In this document: positions 26,085-34,855 of the stretch, piece by piece
How positions within the stretch are numbered: position 1 is the stretch's first letter
Layout: each line of letters opens with the position of its first letter
DNA from: Mycolicibacterium porcinum
GTDB taxonomy: Bacteria; Actinomycetota; Actinomycetes; Mycobacteriales; Mycobacteriaceae
Direction: 5' to 3'
Length of the DNA: 64,000 nucleotides
Assembly: GCA_002086835.1 (NCBI GenBank)
Contig: MVIG01000024.1
Location: 17,349-81,348, forward strand
Notes under the pieces: generated by a model
Database searches by the model: none
Told to the model about the DNA's origin: nothing
What the model saw: only the letters and a program-made list of their open reading frames with translations
Translations under genes and position numbers: made by a program

Positions 26085-27082
26085 AGGCCGCCGTCTGCCC
26101 CGAGTACGGGCCTCCGGATGTCGTTCGCCTCGAAGACGTCCCCGCTCCCCCACTGGATTCCGGGCAGGTACGGGTCCAGGTCGGCGCTGCCGCGGTGAAC
26201 TTCCCCGATGTGTTGCTGGTCGCCGGCAAGTACCAGATCCATGTTCCGGTGCCGTTCATCCCCGGTAGTGAGTTCGCCGGCGAGGTCACCGAAGTTGCCG
26301 CGGGCACTGAGGGTTTCGCTGTCGGCGACCGGGTGACCGGCACCGGGCTGTTCGGCGCGTTCGCCGAGCAGGTGTGTGTCCCGACGGCGGGGTTGGCCCC
26401 GATTCCCGACGGTGTCGACGACGGCACCGCGGCCGCCTTCGGGGTAGCTCACCGCACCGCGTACCACACGTTGCGCTCGGTGGCCCGGATCCAACCGGGT
26501 GACGACGTGATCGTGCTGGGAGCCGGCGGCGGCGTGGGCCTGGCGGCCGTGCAGCTCGCAACGACACTCGGCGCGCGGGTCACGGCGGTCGCCTCGTCGG
26601 ACGAAAAGCTCTCCATTGCAGCGCAATACGGGGCGGTCTCGCTCGTCAATCACACGCGTGGAGACTTGCGCGCCGAATTGCGGGAGGTGCTACCCGACGG
26701 CGCGCATGCCGTGCTCGACCCCGTCGGCGGCGATCTGTCCGAGCCGGCGTTACGGTCGCTGGGTCGCGGCGGCCGATTCGTCACGATCGGCTACGCCTCC
26801 GGTGTCATCCCCCGCATCCCACTGAACCTGGTGCTGGTCAAGGGAATTCACATCTTAGGTTTTCAGTTCCAGGACATCACCCCGGACGAGTTCACCCGCA
26901 ACGAGGCCGAACTGCGGGATCTGCTGGCCACCGGTGCGGTTCGGCCACACATCGGTGCGGTCTATCCGTTGAGCGAGGCCACCGCGGCACTACGCGAGGT
27001 GGCCTCGGGGAAAGCCGTCGGCAAGGTCGTGATCGACCTCAGGACTCCTTCGGCGGATAGAAGTACTCCCGCCACGCCGTGA
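26081..27082 (+). CDS. Zinc-independent MDR / quinone oxidoreductase family protein
   Basis: A 333-residue medium-chain dehydrogenase/reductase of the NADPH:quinone reductase type. GroES-like N-domain (PGSEFAGEVTEV), NADPH loop VLGAGGGVGLAAVQLA and no structural or catalytic zinc cysteines. GTG 26081 overlaps the kinase stop. It probably reduces an enone or enoyl thioester. Its last 44 bases overlap the 3' end of the convergent SnoaL-like gene. Confidence 0.85.
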   Translation: MKAAVCPEYGPPDVVRLEDVPAPPLDSGQVRVQVGAAAVNFPDVLLVAGKYQIHVPVPFIPGSEFAGEVTEVAAGTEGFAVGDRVTGTGLFGAFAEQVCVPTAGLAPIPDGVDDGTAAAFGVAHRTAYHTLRSVARIQPGDDVIVLGAGGGVGLAAVQLATTLGARVTAVASSDEKLSIAAQYGAVSLVNHTRGDLRAELREVLPDGAHAVLDPVGGDLSEPALRSLGRGGRFVTIGYASGVIPRIPLNLVLVKGIHILGFQFQDITPDEFTRNEAELRDLLATGAVRPHIGAVYPLSEATAALREVASGKAVGKVVIDLRTPSADRSTPATP

Positions 27083-27395
27083 TCTTCTCGTCCTTCACCT
27101 CATACGCCCCCATCACGGGCCAGCTCATCTGCTTACCGTTCACAATCCAGTGATCGCGCCGCTCCATCAACACGACGTCTCCGTCGACGGCGAGATACAG
27201 GATCTCCAGGTCGACGCATTTCCCGCCGGCGAAGAACACCTTCATCATCTCGTGGATCGCGTCACGCCCGGCGAGCTTCGGCCACTCGGGCCCGATGTCG
27301 AAAGTGGCGTCGTCGGCGAAATGACACATGACTTCGTCGATGTCGTTGCTTCCCCATGCGGCGATCTCGGCGCGCACGATCTGCTCAGCAGTCAT
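27039..27395 (-). CDS. Limonene-1,2-epoxide hydrolase/SnoaL-like protein
   Basis: A 118-residue NTF2-fold protein. The limonene-epoxide-hydrolase-type residues are partly visible: ERRDHW supplies the Arg-x-Asp pair and AWREYF is the position where the family usually has WRDYF. Epoxide opening is therefore possible but the third acid is Glu. ATG 27395 is preferred over the adjacent GTG 27398. It is divergent from the third P450 (148 bp) and overlaps the quinone oxidoreductase tail-to-tail. Confidence 0.75.
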   Translation of the reverse strand: MTAEQIVRAEIAAWGSNDIDEVMCHFADDATFDIGPEWPKLAGRDAIHEMMKVFFAGGKCVDLEILYLAVDGDVVLMERRDHWIVNGKQMSWPVMGAYEVKDEKITAWREYFYPPKES

Positions 27396-27425
27396 CACAT
27401 TCCCTCGGTCCGTAACGGCACTTAT

Positions 27426-27449
27426 TTACACTTTAGCTATCAACTGTAA
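27426..27449. promoter_or_regulatory. Inverted repeat TTACA-N14-TGTAA upstream of a P450
   Basis: A 5-bp perfect inverted repeat about 94 bp before the P450 ATG at 27544. Its half-sites match those before the TetR at 58043 (TTACAG-N12-CTGTAA). Confidence 0.3.
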
Positions 27450-27543
27450 TGATGGTGCGATCCTGCTATGCAAGTGCTCAGGAGAACCGGGCCCCGCTGA
27501 ACCCAGCCCGCTTCAGCACTCCCGCTACCCCGATGGAGGCCTT

Positions 27544-28731
27544 ATGACAGTGCCCACCGCACCAGCCGAACCGGATCTGTACTACGACCCGTACAGCGTC
27601 GAGCTCAACATGGATCCCTATTCGGTGTTCGCCCGGATCAGGGAAGCGGCCCCGCTCTACTACAACGAACAGCACGACTTCTACGCGCTGAGCCGCTACG
27701 ACGACGTGAACAAGGCCGTCATCGACCATGACACGTTCATCTCCGGACGCGGAGCACTGCTCGAGATCATCAAGTCCGGCATGGAAATACCGCCGGGAAC
27801 GCTGATCTTCGAGGATCCGCCGATCCACAACATCCACCGCAACCTGCTGTCGCGGGTGTTCACCCCGCGCAAGGTGCTGGCGCTGGAGCCGCAGATCCGC
27901 GAGTTCACCGCACGCTGCCTGGATCCGCTGGTCGGATCGGACCGCTTCGACTTCGTCAACGACCTCGGGGAGCAGATGCCGATGCGCGTCATCGGCATGC
28001 TGCTGGGTATCCCCGAGGACCGGCAGCGCGCCATCACCGACCACGGCGAGGAGACCCTGCAAGGGCAGACGGTCGACGCGCTGGCCACGGGTGAGGTGTT
28101 CGCGGAGTTCATCGACTGGCGCACCCAGCACCCGTCCGATGACATCATGACCGATCTGCTCAACGCCGAGTTCACCGACGAAACCGGTACGGTGCGCACG
28201 CTGCGCCGTGACGAACTGCTGCTGTATCTGACCGTGATCGCGACAGCGGGCTCCGAGACCACCACGCGGCTGATCGGCTGGGCCGGCAAGACCTTGGCCG
28301 ACGTACCGGACCAACGCCGCGAGCTGGTGGAAAACCCAGAACTCATTCCGCAAGCGATCGAGGAGATCCTGCGCTGGGAGCCGCCGGCCCTGCAGATCGC
28401 GCGCTATGTCACCCGCGATGTCGAGTACTACGGCCAGACCGTACCCGAGGGGTCGGCGATGCTGATGCTGGTCGGCGCGGCCAACCGCGACCATCGTCGG
28501 TTCGCCCCTGACGGAGACGTCTTCGACATTCACCGGGAACAGAAGTCCCACATGACTTTCGGGGCCGGAACCCATTTCTGCATGGGCAACGCGCTGGCCC
28601 GGCTGGAAGGTCGTATCGCCCTGGAGGAGATCCTCAAACGCTTCCCGGAGTGGGAGGTCGACTGGGCCAACGCCAAGCCGTCGGAAACCGCCGCGGTGCG
28701 CGGGTGGGCCGCGATGCCCACGTTCGTCTAG
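27544..28731 (+). CDS. Cytochrome P450
   Basis: A 395-residue P450 with I-helix TAGSETTT, ExxR in EEILR and heme loop FGAGTHFCMG. Its N-terminal part (DPYSVFARIREAAPLYYNEQHDFYAL) closely resembles the P450 at 17768, suggesting related families or an old duplication. GGAGG lies four bases before the ATG. Unlike the other three P450s it has no ferredoxin gene beside it, so it must borrow one. A large hairpin follows the stop codon. Confidence 0.93.
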   Translation: MTVPTAPAEPDLYYDPYSVELNMDPYSVFARIREAAPLYYNEQHDFYALSRYDDVNKAVIDHDTFISGRGALLEIIKSGMEIPPGTLIFEDPPIHNIHRNLLSRVFTPRKVLALEPQIREFTARCLDPLVGSDRFDFVNDLGEQMPMRVIGMLLGIPEDRQRAITDHGEETLQGQTVDALATGEVFAEFIDWRTQHPSDDIMTDLLNAEFTDETGTVRTLRRDELLLYLTVIATAGSETTTRLIGWAGKTLADVPDQRRELVENPELIPQAIEEILRWEPPALQIARYVTRDVEYYGQTVPEGSAMLMLVGAANRDHRRFAPDGDVFDIHREQKSHMTFGAGTHFCMGNALARLEGRIALEEILKRFPEWEVDWANAKPSETAAVRGWAAMPTFV

Positions 28732-28749
28732 TGCCCGTTTGACATCGAG

Positions 28750-28797
28750 ACTGCGTACAGATCGCGAATTTGGCGATTTTCGCGATCTGTACGCAGT
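28750..28797. terminator. Long perfect hairpin, probable bidirectional terminator
   Basis: Arms of 19 bp (28750-28768 and 28779-28797) are exact reverse complements around a 10-base loop, TTTGGCGATT. A third, 14-of-16 copy of the right arm follows at 28801-28816 and could form an alternative stem. It lies between convergent genes (P450 and the small secreted protein), so termination in both directions is likely; no T-tract is present. Confidence 0.6.
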
Positions 28798-28841
28798 GTC
28801 GGCGATCTGTTCGCAGGGTCGACGGATCAGCATGAAGCGGA

Positions 28842-29012
28842 TCAGAAAGGCAGATCCACAAAGCCGTTGGTGGTATTGACCTGATCGTGGTTATCGACGC
28901 TGTAATGCGGCCCCACCGGGGTGACAGGCTCGGCCGAGGCGGGTGCGGCCAAGCCGAGAACCGCTGCGCTCAGTCCGCCGGCAATCAGGGTGGCGAATCC
29001 GATCTTCTTCAT
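28842..29012 (-). CDS. Small secreted peptide, 56 aa
   Basis: A minus-strand frame of 57 codons. Its N-terminus MKKIGFATLIAGG, a hydrophobic Ala/Leu-rich stretch and APASAEP give a textbook Sec signal peptide with likely cleavage after ASA. The mature part is about 29 residues (PVTPVGPHYSVDNHDQVN then TTNGFVDLPF). An AGAGGG sequence is upstream of the ATG. Such short Ala-rich exported peptides are common and mostly uncharacterised in mycobacteria. No function is proposed. Confidence 0.7.
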   Translation of the reverse strand: MKKIGFATLIAGGLSAAVLGLAAPASAEPVTPVGPHYSVDNHDQVNTTNGFVDLPF

Positions 29013-29179
29013 TGTGGTGCCCTCTTCCGATGAGTTGAAGGTGGCGTCGAGCGTCGCGCTACGGCTCCACAGGCCGACGATCTGGTGTAGCCATTTCGTC
29101 GATCTGAATCATCAAACATCGAGTTCAGAGGGTTAATTCCGGTGGCAGAAATTGATCTGCGGTTGGCAGCAACGCTCCC

Positions 29180-29683
29180 TCAGCTGGCGGGAATCAGATC
29201 CGCGGGCACCGAGCGGCTGATCATCGTGCCGCAGCGGAATGCCTCGGTGTTGCCGACCACCTTGGCTTCGGGGTCGTTGACCGCCGCGAGCGCCTGGGCC
29301 TTGAAAGCGCGTGCGGCAGCGGATAGTTCGTGACGTACCGGATCAACCCGCAGGTCTGCCGGACACTCGTCACCCCACAGCGTCACCTCGGTGTGGCCCT
29401 GCTCCAGCGCACCCAGCACGCCACGTCGCACCCGCTCGTCGGTGTTGAACAGATCGGCGGCCACCGCGACGGTTTGCGGATGGGGGCGGTCCTCCCATGA
29501 CTCCAATACCGACTCCAGGGCAATGGTCTCGACCCCGAGGATCGCCAGCGGCCGGACATCCTCGTCGGCACCGATCAGCACCGTGACATCCCAACCCGCC
29601 ATCACCCGGTCGACCAGCCAGCCGCCGGCGAACCGGACCGCGTCGACCACACAGGGGGCGACCACATCAAGCCGATACCGCAT
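29180..29683 (-). CDS. Conserved hypothetical protein, 167 aa
   Basis: A 167-residue soluble protein starting MRYRLDVVAPCVVDAV, with GGAGG five bases before the ATG. It has an alternating strand-helix pattern (DVTVLIGAD, LAILGVETI, EVTLWGDECP) suggesting a Rossmann-like or flavodoxin-like fold, but no cofactor motif is complete. It starts 14 bases after the stop of the TetR gene at 29698, so it is in the same operon. Function unknown. Confidence 0.65.
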   Translation of the reverse strand: MRYRLDVVAPCVVDAVRFAGGWLVDRVMAGWDVTVLIGADEDVRPLAILGVETIALESVLESWEDRPHPQTVAVAADLFNTDERVRRGVLGALEQGHTEVTLWGDECPADLRVDPVRHELSAAARAFKAQALAAVNDPEAKVVGNTEAFRCGTMISRSVPADLIPAS

Positions 29684-29697
29684 GTCGTCCTCCAATC

Positions 29698-30363
29698 TCA
29701 CTGGACGGCCGCCCCGTTGCGGCCACCCGGCTGCTCTGTCCCGCGCTCCAAGTCCCTGGCCAGCATCTCCGCGTAGCTCGTGAACACGTCCGTCAACGGG
29801 AGCGAGGGATCGAGTAGCCATGAGGTCTCCATTCCATTGATGAATGCCAGGATTTCCACGGCCTTGGTGGCCGCGTCGAAGTCGGTGCGATAGCGGCCGC
29901 TGAGCTGGCCGCGGGTGATGATGTCGGTGACGATGTCGCGCGCCGCCTGCTGTCGTTTCAGCAAACGATCGTGCAGTGGGGCGTCCGGTTGGATGTTCTC
30001 GACCAGCAGCACCGTGAACGTGCCGACCAACTCGGGCGCCCGGACGAACCGCTCGGCCACCCGCTTGATCTCCTCAGCGAGGTCACCGGAGCGGTCGGCG
30101 TGGGTGTCATCGTCGTGATCGCGCGCATCGAGCACCGCGTTGAGCAGCTGCTCCTTGGACTCGAAATGGTGCAGCAGGCCGGCCGGAGTGACGCCGACCT
30201 CCCTGGCGATCTGGGCCAGGGACGTATTGCGCCAACCGTTGCGGGCCAGCAGCTTCTCGGCCACGGAAAGTATCCGCTGCCTGCGGTCTTCCCCCTTGGC
30301 CAGGAGCGTCTCATAGGGTCGTGCGCCCCCAGAAGACACCTCTGCCCCTGCCACTGAAGCCAC
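29698..30363 (-). CDS. TetR/AcrR family transcriptional regulator
   Basis: A 221-residue TetR protein. DNA-binding domain at about residues 30-80 (RILSVAEKLLARNGW, LAQIAREVGVTPAGLLHHFESKEQLL). GTG 30363 is preceded by AAGGAG; an upstream GTG at 30396 lies inside the operator and is less likely. A 10-bp perfect inverted repeat overlaps the promoter region. The hypothetical 167-aa gene follows in the operon; a FadE-thiolase operon begins further downstream in the same direction. Confidence 0.88.
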   Translation of the reverse strand: MASVAGAEVSSGGARPYETLLAKGEDRRQRILSVAEKLLARNGWRNTSLAQIAREVGVTPAGLLHHFESKEQLLNAVLDARDHDDDTHADRSGDLAEEIKRVAERFVRAPELVGTFTVLLVENIQPDAPLHDRLLKRQQAARDIVTDIITRGQLSGRYRTDFDAATKAVEILAFINGMETSWLLDPSLPLTDVFTSYAEMLARDLERGTEQPGGRNGAAVQ

Positions 30364-30378
30364 CGGACTCCTTCGTCG

Positions 30379-30410
30379 AACCAACCTAGTGAACACACAG
30401 TAGGTTGGTT
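30379..30410. promoter_or_regulatory. Probable TetR operator AACCAACCTA-N12-TAGGTTGGTT
   Basis: A perfect 10-bp inverted repeat lies directly upstream of the TetR start at 30363. The arms contain the CTAGGTTGG-like sequence typical of TetR autoregulatory sites. It is distinct from the GAGAA-N5-TTCTC motif. Confidence 0.65.
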
Positions 30411-30479
30411 TGACAGCTGTGACAAGCGTCTCAGGGAAACAATTTACCGACGGTCGTCACAACCGCCGGATATGCCCGG

Positions 30480-31628
30480 TCAGAGCCCCAGCGACTTGGC
30501 GATGATCACCTTCATGACCTCGCTGGTGCCGGCGTAGATGCGGGCCACCCGGGCGTCCGTGTACAGCCGCGCGATGGGGTACTCCATCATGTAGCCGTAC
30601 CCGCCGAACAGCTGCAGGCAACGATCGATCACCCGCGCCTGCATCTCGGTGCAGAACAGTTTCACCCTGGCCGCGTCGGCGCCGGACAGCTCGCCGTCGA
30701 CATGAAGCGCCACCGCCCGATCGAGCATGGCTTGGGCCGCTTCGACCTCCGTCGAGCACGCCGCGAGTTCGAACTTGGTGTTCTGGAACGATGCCACCGG
30801 CTGGCCGAATGCCTTGCGATCTTTGGTGTAGTCGATCGCCGCGGCGATCGCCGAGCGGGCCTGCGCCACCGACCCCACCGCCACGGTGAGCCGCTCCTGG
30901 GCCAGGTTGTGGCCCAGGTAGCTGAACGCCTCGCCCTCCTCCCCCAGCACGTTGGCCACCGGCACCCGCACGTCGGTGAACGACAGCTCCGCGGTGTCCT
31001 GCACCTTGCAACCCATCTTCTCCAGCTCGCGGCCCCGCTCGAAGCCCGCCATCCCATCCTCGACCACCAGCAGGGTCAACCCCTTACGCCGGTTCTCCGG
31101 GTCGGTGGAGGTCCGCGCCACCACGACCACCAGGTCGGCCTGGATGCCACCGGTGATGAATGTCTTGGCACCGTTGAGTACGTACTCGTCGCCGTCCCGC
31201 ACCGCGGTGGTGCGCATGCCGGCCAGGTCCGATCCGGTGCCGGGCTCGGTCATCGCCACGGCGGTCAGCAGCGTGCCCGCCGCCAGCCCGGGGAACCAGC
31301 GCTGCCGCTGCTCGTCGTTCGCGTAGTGCAGGAAGTACGGCAGGATCACCTCGAGCTGGGTCCGCACCGTCGACAGCGTGACCAGCGCGCGGGCGGCCTC
31401 CTCCTGCAGCACCACGTTGTAGCGATAGTCCGCGATGCCCGCGCCGCCGTACTCCTCGGGAATCGCCATCCCGAGCATGCCGAGTTCACCCATCTGCTTG
31501 AAGACATCGCGCGGCATCCGGCCGCCCTTTTCCCACTCGGGATAGGCAGGGACGACTTCTTTTTCGATGAAGTCGCGCGCAAGCGCGCGGAAAGCCTCGT
31601 GGTCCTCGGTGAACAGATTGCGTTGCAC
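30480..31628 (-). CDS. Acyl-CoA dehydrogenase, FadE type
   Basis: A 382-residue enzyme with all family segments: AMTEPGTGSDLAGM, FITGGIQADL, QERLTVAVGSVAQAR, YTKDRKAFGQPVASFQ and the C-terminal RIYAGTSEVMKVIIAKS, the layout of long-chain or citronellyl-CoA-type dehydrogenases. Start GTG 31628 has GGGAGAAG upstream. It follows the thiolase gene by 15 bp, so it is the distal member of a minus-strand beta-oxidation operon. Confidence 0.92.
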   Translation of the reverse strand: MQRNLFTEDHEAFRALARDFIEKEVVPAYPEWEKGGRMPRDVFKQMGELGMLGMAIPEEYGGAGIADYRYNVVLQEEAARALVTLSTVRTQLEVILPYFLHYANDEQRQRWFPGLAAGTLLTAVAMTEPGTGSDLAGMRTTAVRDGDEYVLNGAKTFITGGIQADLVVVVARTSTDPENRRKGLTLLVVEDGMAGFERGRELEKMGCKVQDTAELSFTDVRVPVANVLGEEGEAFSYLGHNLAQERLTVAVGSVAQARSAIAAAIDYTKDRKAFGQPVASFQNTKFELAACSTEVEAAQAMLDRAVALHVDGELSGADAARVKLFCTEMQARVIDRCLQLFGGYGYMMEYPIARLYTDARVARIYAGTSEVMKVIIAKSLGL

Positions 31629-31643
31629 TACTTCTCCCTAGCG

Positions 31644-32801
31644 TCAGTCGATGAGCTCGACCAGCGTGGCGTTGGCGGTGCCGCCGCCCTCACACATGGT
31701 CTGCAGGCCGTAACGAATTCCGTTGTCGCGCATGTGGTTGATCATCCGGGTCATCAGTACCGCGCCCGACGCGCCGAGCGGGTGACCCAATGCGATGGCG
31801 CCGCCGAGCGGGTTCAGCTTCGCCTCGTCCGCACCGGTCTCGGCCAGCCAGGCCAGGGGCACCGGGGCGAAGGCCTCGTTCACCTCGAACACGCCGACCT
31901 CGTCGAGGCGCACGCCGGCCTTGTGCAGCACCTTCTCGGTGGCCGGGATCGGCCCGGTCAGCATCTGCACCGGGTCGGCTCCCGTCACCGCGCCGGCGCG
32001 GTAGCGCGCGATCGGTGAAAGACCCATGGCGACAGCGGCTTCCGCGGTCATCACCAGTAGGGCGGCGGCTCCGTCGGAGATCTGTGAGGAGTTGCCTGCA
32101 TGGATCACCCCGTCCTCGGCGAAGGCAGGCTTGAGACCGGCCAGCTTCTCCACCGTGGTACCCCGACGCACCCCCTCGTCGGCGACCACCGGATCGACCT
32201 GATCCGCCGGGTCGGGAAACACTGTGATCATCTGGTTCTCGAACGCGCCGCGATCCTGGGCGGCCGCGGCCCGCTCATGCGAGGCAACGGAATACTCGTC
32301 CAGCTGAGTCCGGCTGAAACCCCACTTCTGCGCGATCATCTCGGCCGAGATGCCCTGGTTGAACCCGAAGTCCTTATACCGCTGGAACACTTTCGGGCCG
32401 TAGGGAGTTCCGGTGGCCCGAGCCGCCCCGAGCGGCACCTTGCTCATCACCTCTACTCCGCCCGCGACCACTACATCCTGTTGTCCCGACATCACGGCCT
32501 GAACCGCGAAATCCAGTGCCTGCTGGCTGGATCCGCAGGCCCGGTTGACCGTGGTGCCCGGGATGTGTTCGGGCCAGCCGGCGGCCAGCACCGAGTAGCG
32601 GCCGATGTTGCTGGACTGATCCCCGACCTGGGAGACGCAGCCCCAGACCACGTCGTCGATGATGTCGGGGCTGATCCCCGCCCGCTCCACCAGCGCGTTG
32701 AGCACCAGTGCGGACAGGTCGGCGGCGTGGAACCCGGACAGGCCGCCGTTGCGCTTGCCGACCGGGGTGCGGACGGCCTCGACGATGACGGTTTCGCGCA
32801 T
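31644..32801 (-). CDS. Acetyl-CoA C-acyltransferase (thiolase, FadA type)
   Basis: A 385-residue degradative thiolase. The nucleophile C89 is in NRACGSSQQA, NEAFAP and GHPLGASG form the active-site loops, and the second catalytic Cys lies in MCEGGGTANA. Unlike the fusion at 13468 it is fully equipped for thiolytic cleavage of 3-ketoacyl-CoA. It lies between the CoA-transferase and a FadE gene in one minus-strand operon. Confidence 0.94.
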   Translation of the reverse strand: MRETVIVEAVRTPVGKRNGGLSGFHAADLSALVLNALVERAGISPDIIDDVVWGCVSQVGDQSSNIGRYSVLAAGWPEHIPGTTVNRACGSSQQALDFAVQAVMSGQQDVVVAGGVEVMSKVPLGAARATGTPYGPKVFQRYKDFGFNQGISAEMIAQKWGFSRTQLDEYSVASHERAAAAQDRGAFENQMITVFPDPADQVDPVVADEGVRRGTTVEKLAGLKPAFAEDGVIHAGNSSQISDGAAALLVMTAEAAVAMGLSPIARYRAGAVTGADPVQMLTGPIPATEKVLHKAGVRLDEVGVFEVNEAFAPVPLAWLAETGADEAKLNPLGGAIALGHPLGASGAVLMTRMINHMRDNGIRYGLQTMCEGGGTANATLVELID

Positions 32802-32823
32802 TGGAATTCTCCGCTTCTGTTGA

Positions 32824-34077
32824 TTAGGACTGCGGGTAGGCCGGGCCGATGGCGCCCTGCTCGCGTAGGGCGGCGATCTGCTCGACGCTCAGGCCGATCC
32901 GGCCGAGGACCGCATCGGTGTGCTCACCGAGACCCGGAACCGCACCCATGCCCAACTCCATACCGCTGATCACCGGCGGCGGCAACAGGGCCGAGATCTC
33001 TCCGCTGGGGGTGTCCACCCGGCGCCACCGGTCCCGCGCCTGCAAGTGCGGATGCGAGATGACCTCGCTGGGTCGGTTGTAGCGCGAGTTGCCGATCCCG
33101 GCGTCGTCGGCGGTCTGCTGAATGTCATCGAGATCGTGTTCGGCACACCAGGATTCGATGGCCTTGTTCAGCTCGTCCCGATGCGCGCAGCGGTCGGAGT
33201 TGGTGGCGAAACGCGGGTCGTCGGCGAGATCGGGGCGCTCGATGATCTCGCGGGCCAGCCGCTGCCATTCCCGGTCGTTGGTGGTCCCCAGCACCACGGT
33301 CTGTCCGTCGCGGGTGTCGAACGCGCCGTACGGCGCCACTGCCGGTGAACTCATGCCCAGCGGAACCTGGTCGATCCCGGAGTGCTGGGTGTAGGTCAGC
33401 TGGTACCCCATGATGTCGGTCATGGTGTCGAACAGACTGACCGCCACCGCGGGTGCGGCACCGGTGTCGCCGTTGCGTGCCCGGCCGAGCAGCAGCGCCA
33501 TGATGGACAGTGCCGAATACAGCCCGGTGGTGATATCGGCTACTGCCGCACCAGGTTTGGCCGGCATCCCGGCGTAGCCGGTCGACGCGCAGGAACCGGA
33601 CTCGGCCTGCACCAGCAGGTCGTAGGCGCGCTTGTGCGACAGGGGTCCACCTGGGCCGTATCCGTCGATCTCCAGCGGGATCACCTGGGGATGACGCACC
33701 TTGAGATCGTCTGGACCCAGCCCCAGCCGTGCGGTGGCCCCGGGGGCGAGGTTGGACACGAACGCGTCGGCACCGTCGAGCAACCGGTGCAGCACCGCCA
33801 TCCCCTCGGGCGACTTCAGATTGAGCGTGACCGACTCCTTGCCCCGGTTGGCCCAGACGAAATGGGCCGCCTGGCCCAGCACGACGTCGTCGTAGTCGCG
33901 GGCGAAGTCGCCGCCCTTCGGGTTCTCGATCTTGATCACTCTGGCGCCGAAGTCGGCGAGCACCCGGGTGCACATCGGCGCGGACACCGCCTGTTCCATC
34001 GCGATGACGGTGATACCGGCCAGCGGCAACGAGGATTCAGCCGCTGTGCTTGATGGTCCGCTCGTAAACTCGCTCAC
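32824..34077 (-). CDS. CaiB/BaiF (family III) CoA-transferase
   Basis: A 417-residue family III CoA-transferase. It begins LPLAGITVIAMEQAVSAPMCTRVLADFGARVIKIE, then shows GKESVTLNLKSPEG and the catalytic-Asp region SLFDTMTDIMGYQ near residue 185. It moves CoA from an acyl-CoA donor to a carboxylic acid. GTG 34077 starts five bases after the stop of the SDR. With no acyl-CoA ligase in the window, such transferases may be the entry route to CoA thioesters here (inference). Confidence 0.9.
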   Translation of the reverse strand: MSEFTSGPSSTAAESSLPLAGITVIAMEQAVSAPMCTRVLADFGARVIKIENPKGGDFARDYDDVVLGQAAHFVWANRGKESVTLNLKSPEGMAVLHRLLDGADAFVSNLAPGATARLGLGPDDLKVRHPQVIPLEIDGYGPGGPLSHKRAYDLLVQAESGSCASTGYAGMPAKPGAAVADITTGLYSALSIMALLLGRARNGDTGAAPAVAVSLFDTMTDIMGYQLTYTQHSGIDQVPLGMSSPAVAPYGAFDTRDGQTVVLGTTNDREWQRLAREIIERPDLADDPRFATNSDRCAHRDELNKAIESWCAEHDLDDIQQTADDAGIGNSRYNRPSEVISHPHLQARDRWRRVDTPSGEISALLPPPVISGMELGMGAVPGLGEHTDAVLGRIGLSVEQIAALREQGAIGPAYPQS

Positions 34078-34081
34078 AGGG

Positions 34082-34840
34082 TCACATAACCATGCCGCCA
34101 TCGACCGGCAGTACCTGCCCGGTGATGTACGACGCGGCGTCAGAGGCCAGGAAGACGAAGGCGCCCGCGACCTCATCGGCCTCGGCCCACCGCTTGAGCG
34201 GGATACGGTTCATCATGTTGGCCGCGAACTTCTCGTTGGTACGGATGGTTTCCGTCATCGGCGTCGCCGCCAGCGGCGCCAGGGCGTTGACCATGATGTT
34301 CTTGCTGGCCAGCTCACGGGCCAGTGACTTGGTGAACCCGATCAGGCCGGCCTTGGCGGCCGAGTAGTTGACCTGACCGAGGGTGCCGGTGATACCCGCC
34401 GAAGAGGTGACGTTGATGACGCGGCCGGTCCCGTCGGTCGGTATGTGCGGCAGTGCCGCCTGGGTGACGTGGAAAGTGCCCATGACGTGGATGTCGAAGG
34501 TGACCCGGAACGTCTCGTCGGTCAGCTTGGGGAACATCGCCGGCGACGTGACGCCCGCGTTGTTCACCACGATGTGCAGATCGCCCTGACCGAGCGCCGC
34601 GGCCTGTGCCGCTGCGGCCTCCGCCGCGGCCCGGTCACTGACGTCCAGCGCGGCGCTGTCCGCCTTCCCCCCGGCGGCATTGATCCGCTCGGCGACCCGT
34701 GCGGCCGCCTCACCGCTGATGTCGGTCACCAGTACCGACGCACCGGCGGCGGCCAGCGCCTCGGACACCGCCGCGCCGATCCCGGCGCCGGCCCCCGTCA
34801 CCAACGCCGAACGTCCGGTCAGGTCGAAATAGGTCCTCAT
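34082..34840 (-). CDS. SDR family oxidoreductase (FabG-like)
   Basis: A 252-residue classical SDR: VTGAGAGIGAAV, NNAGVTSP, catalytic Ser in VTSSAGI, YSAAK and PVDGG at the C-terminus. It is probably a 3-hydroxyacyl-CoA or alcohol dehydrogenase. It lies between FadE (16 bp upstream) and the CoA-transferase (four bases downstream) in a single operon, where it could supply the dehydrogenation step of beta-oxidation. Confidence 0.9.
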   Translation of the reverse strand: MRTYFDLTGRSALVTGAGAGIGAAVSEALAAAGASVLVTDISGEAAARVAERINAAGGKADSAALDVSDRAAAEAAAAQAAALGQGDLHIVVNNAGVTSPAMFPKLTDETFRVTFDIHVMGTFHVTQAALPHIPTDGTGRVINVTSSAGITGTLGQVNYSAAKAGLIGFTKSLARELASKNIMVNALAPLAATPMTETIRTNEKFAANMMNRIPLKRWAEADEVAGAFVFLASDAASYITGQVLPVDGGMVM

Positions 34841-34855
34841 AGGTCTGGATATCTC

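Noticed and set aside
27478-28833. 451-codon minus-strand frame opposite the third P450
   Set aside because: Shadow frame; the P450 on the plus strand has all heme and I-helix motifs.
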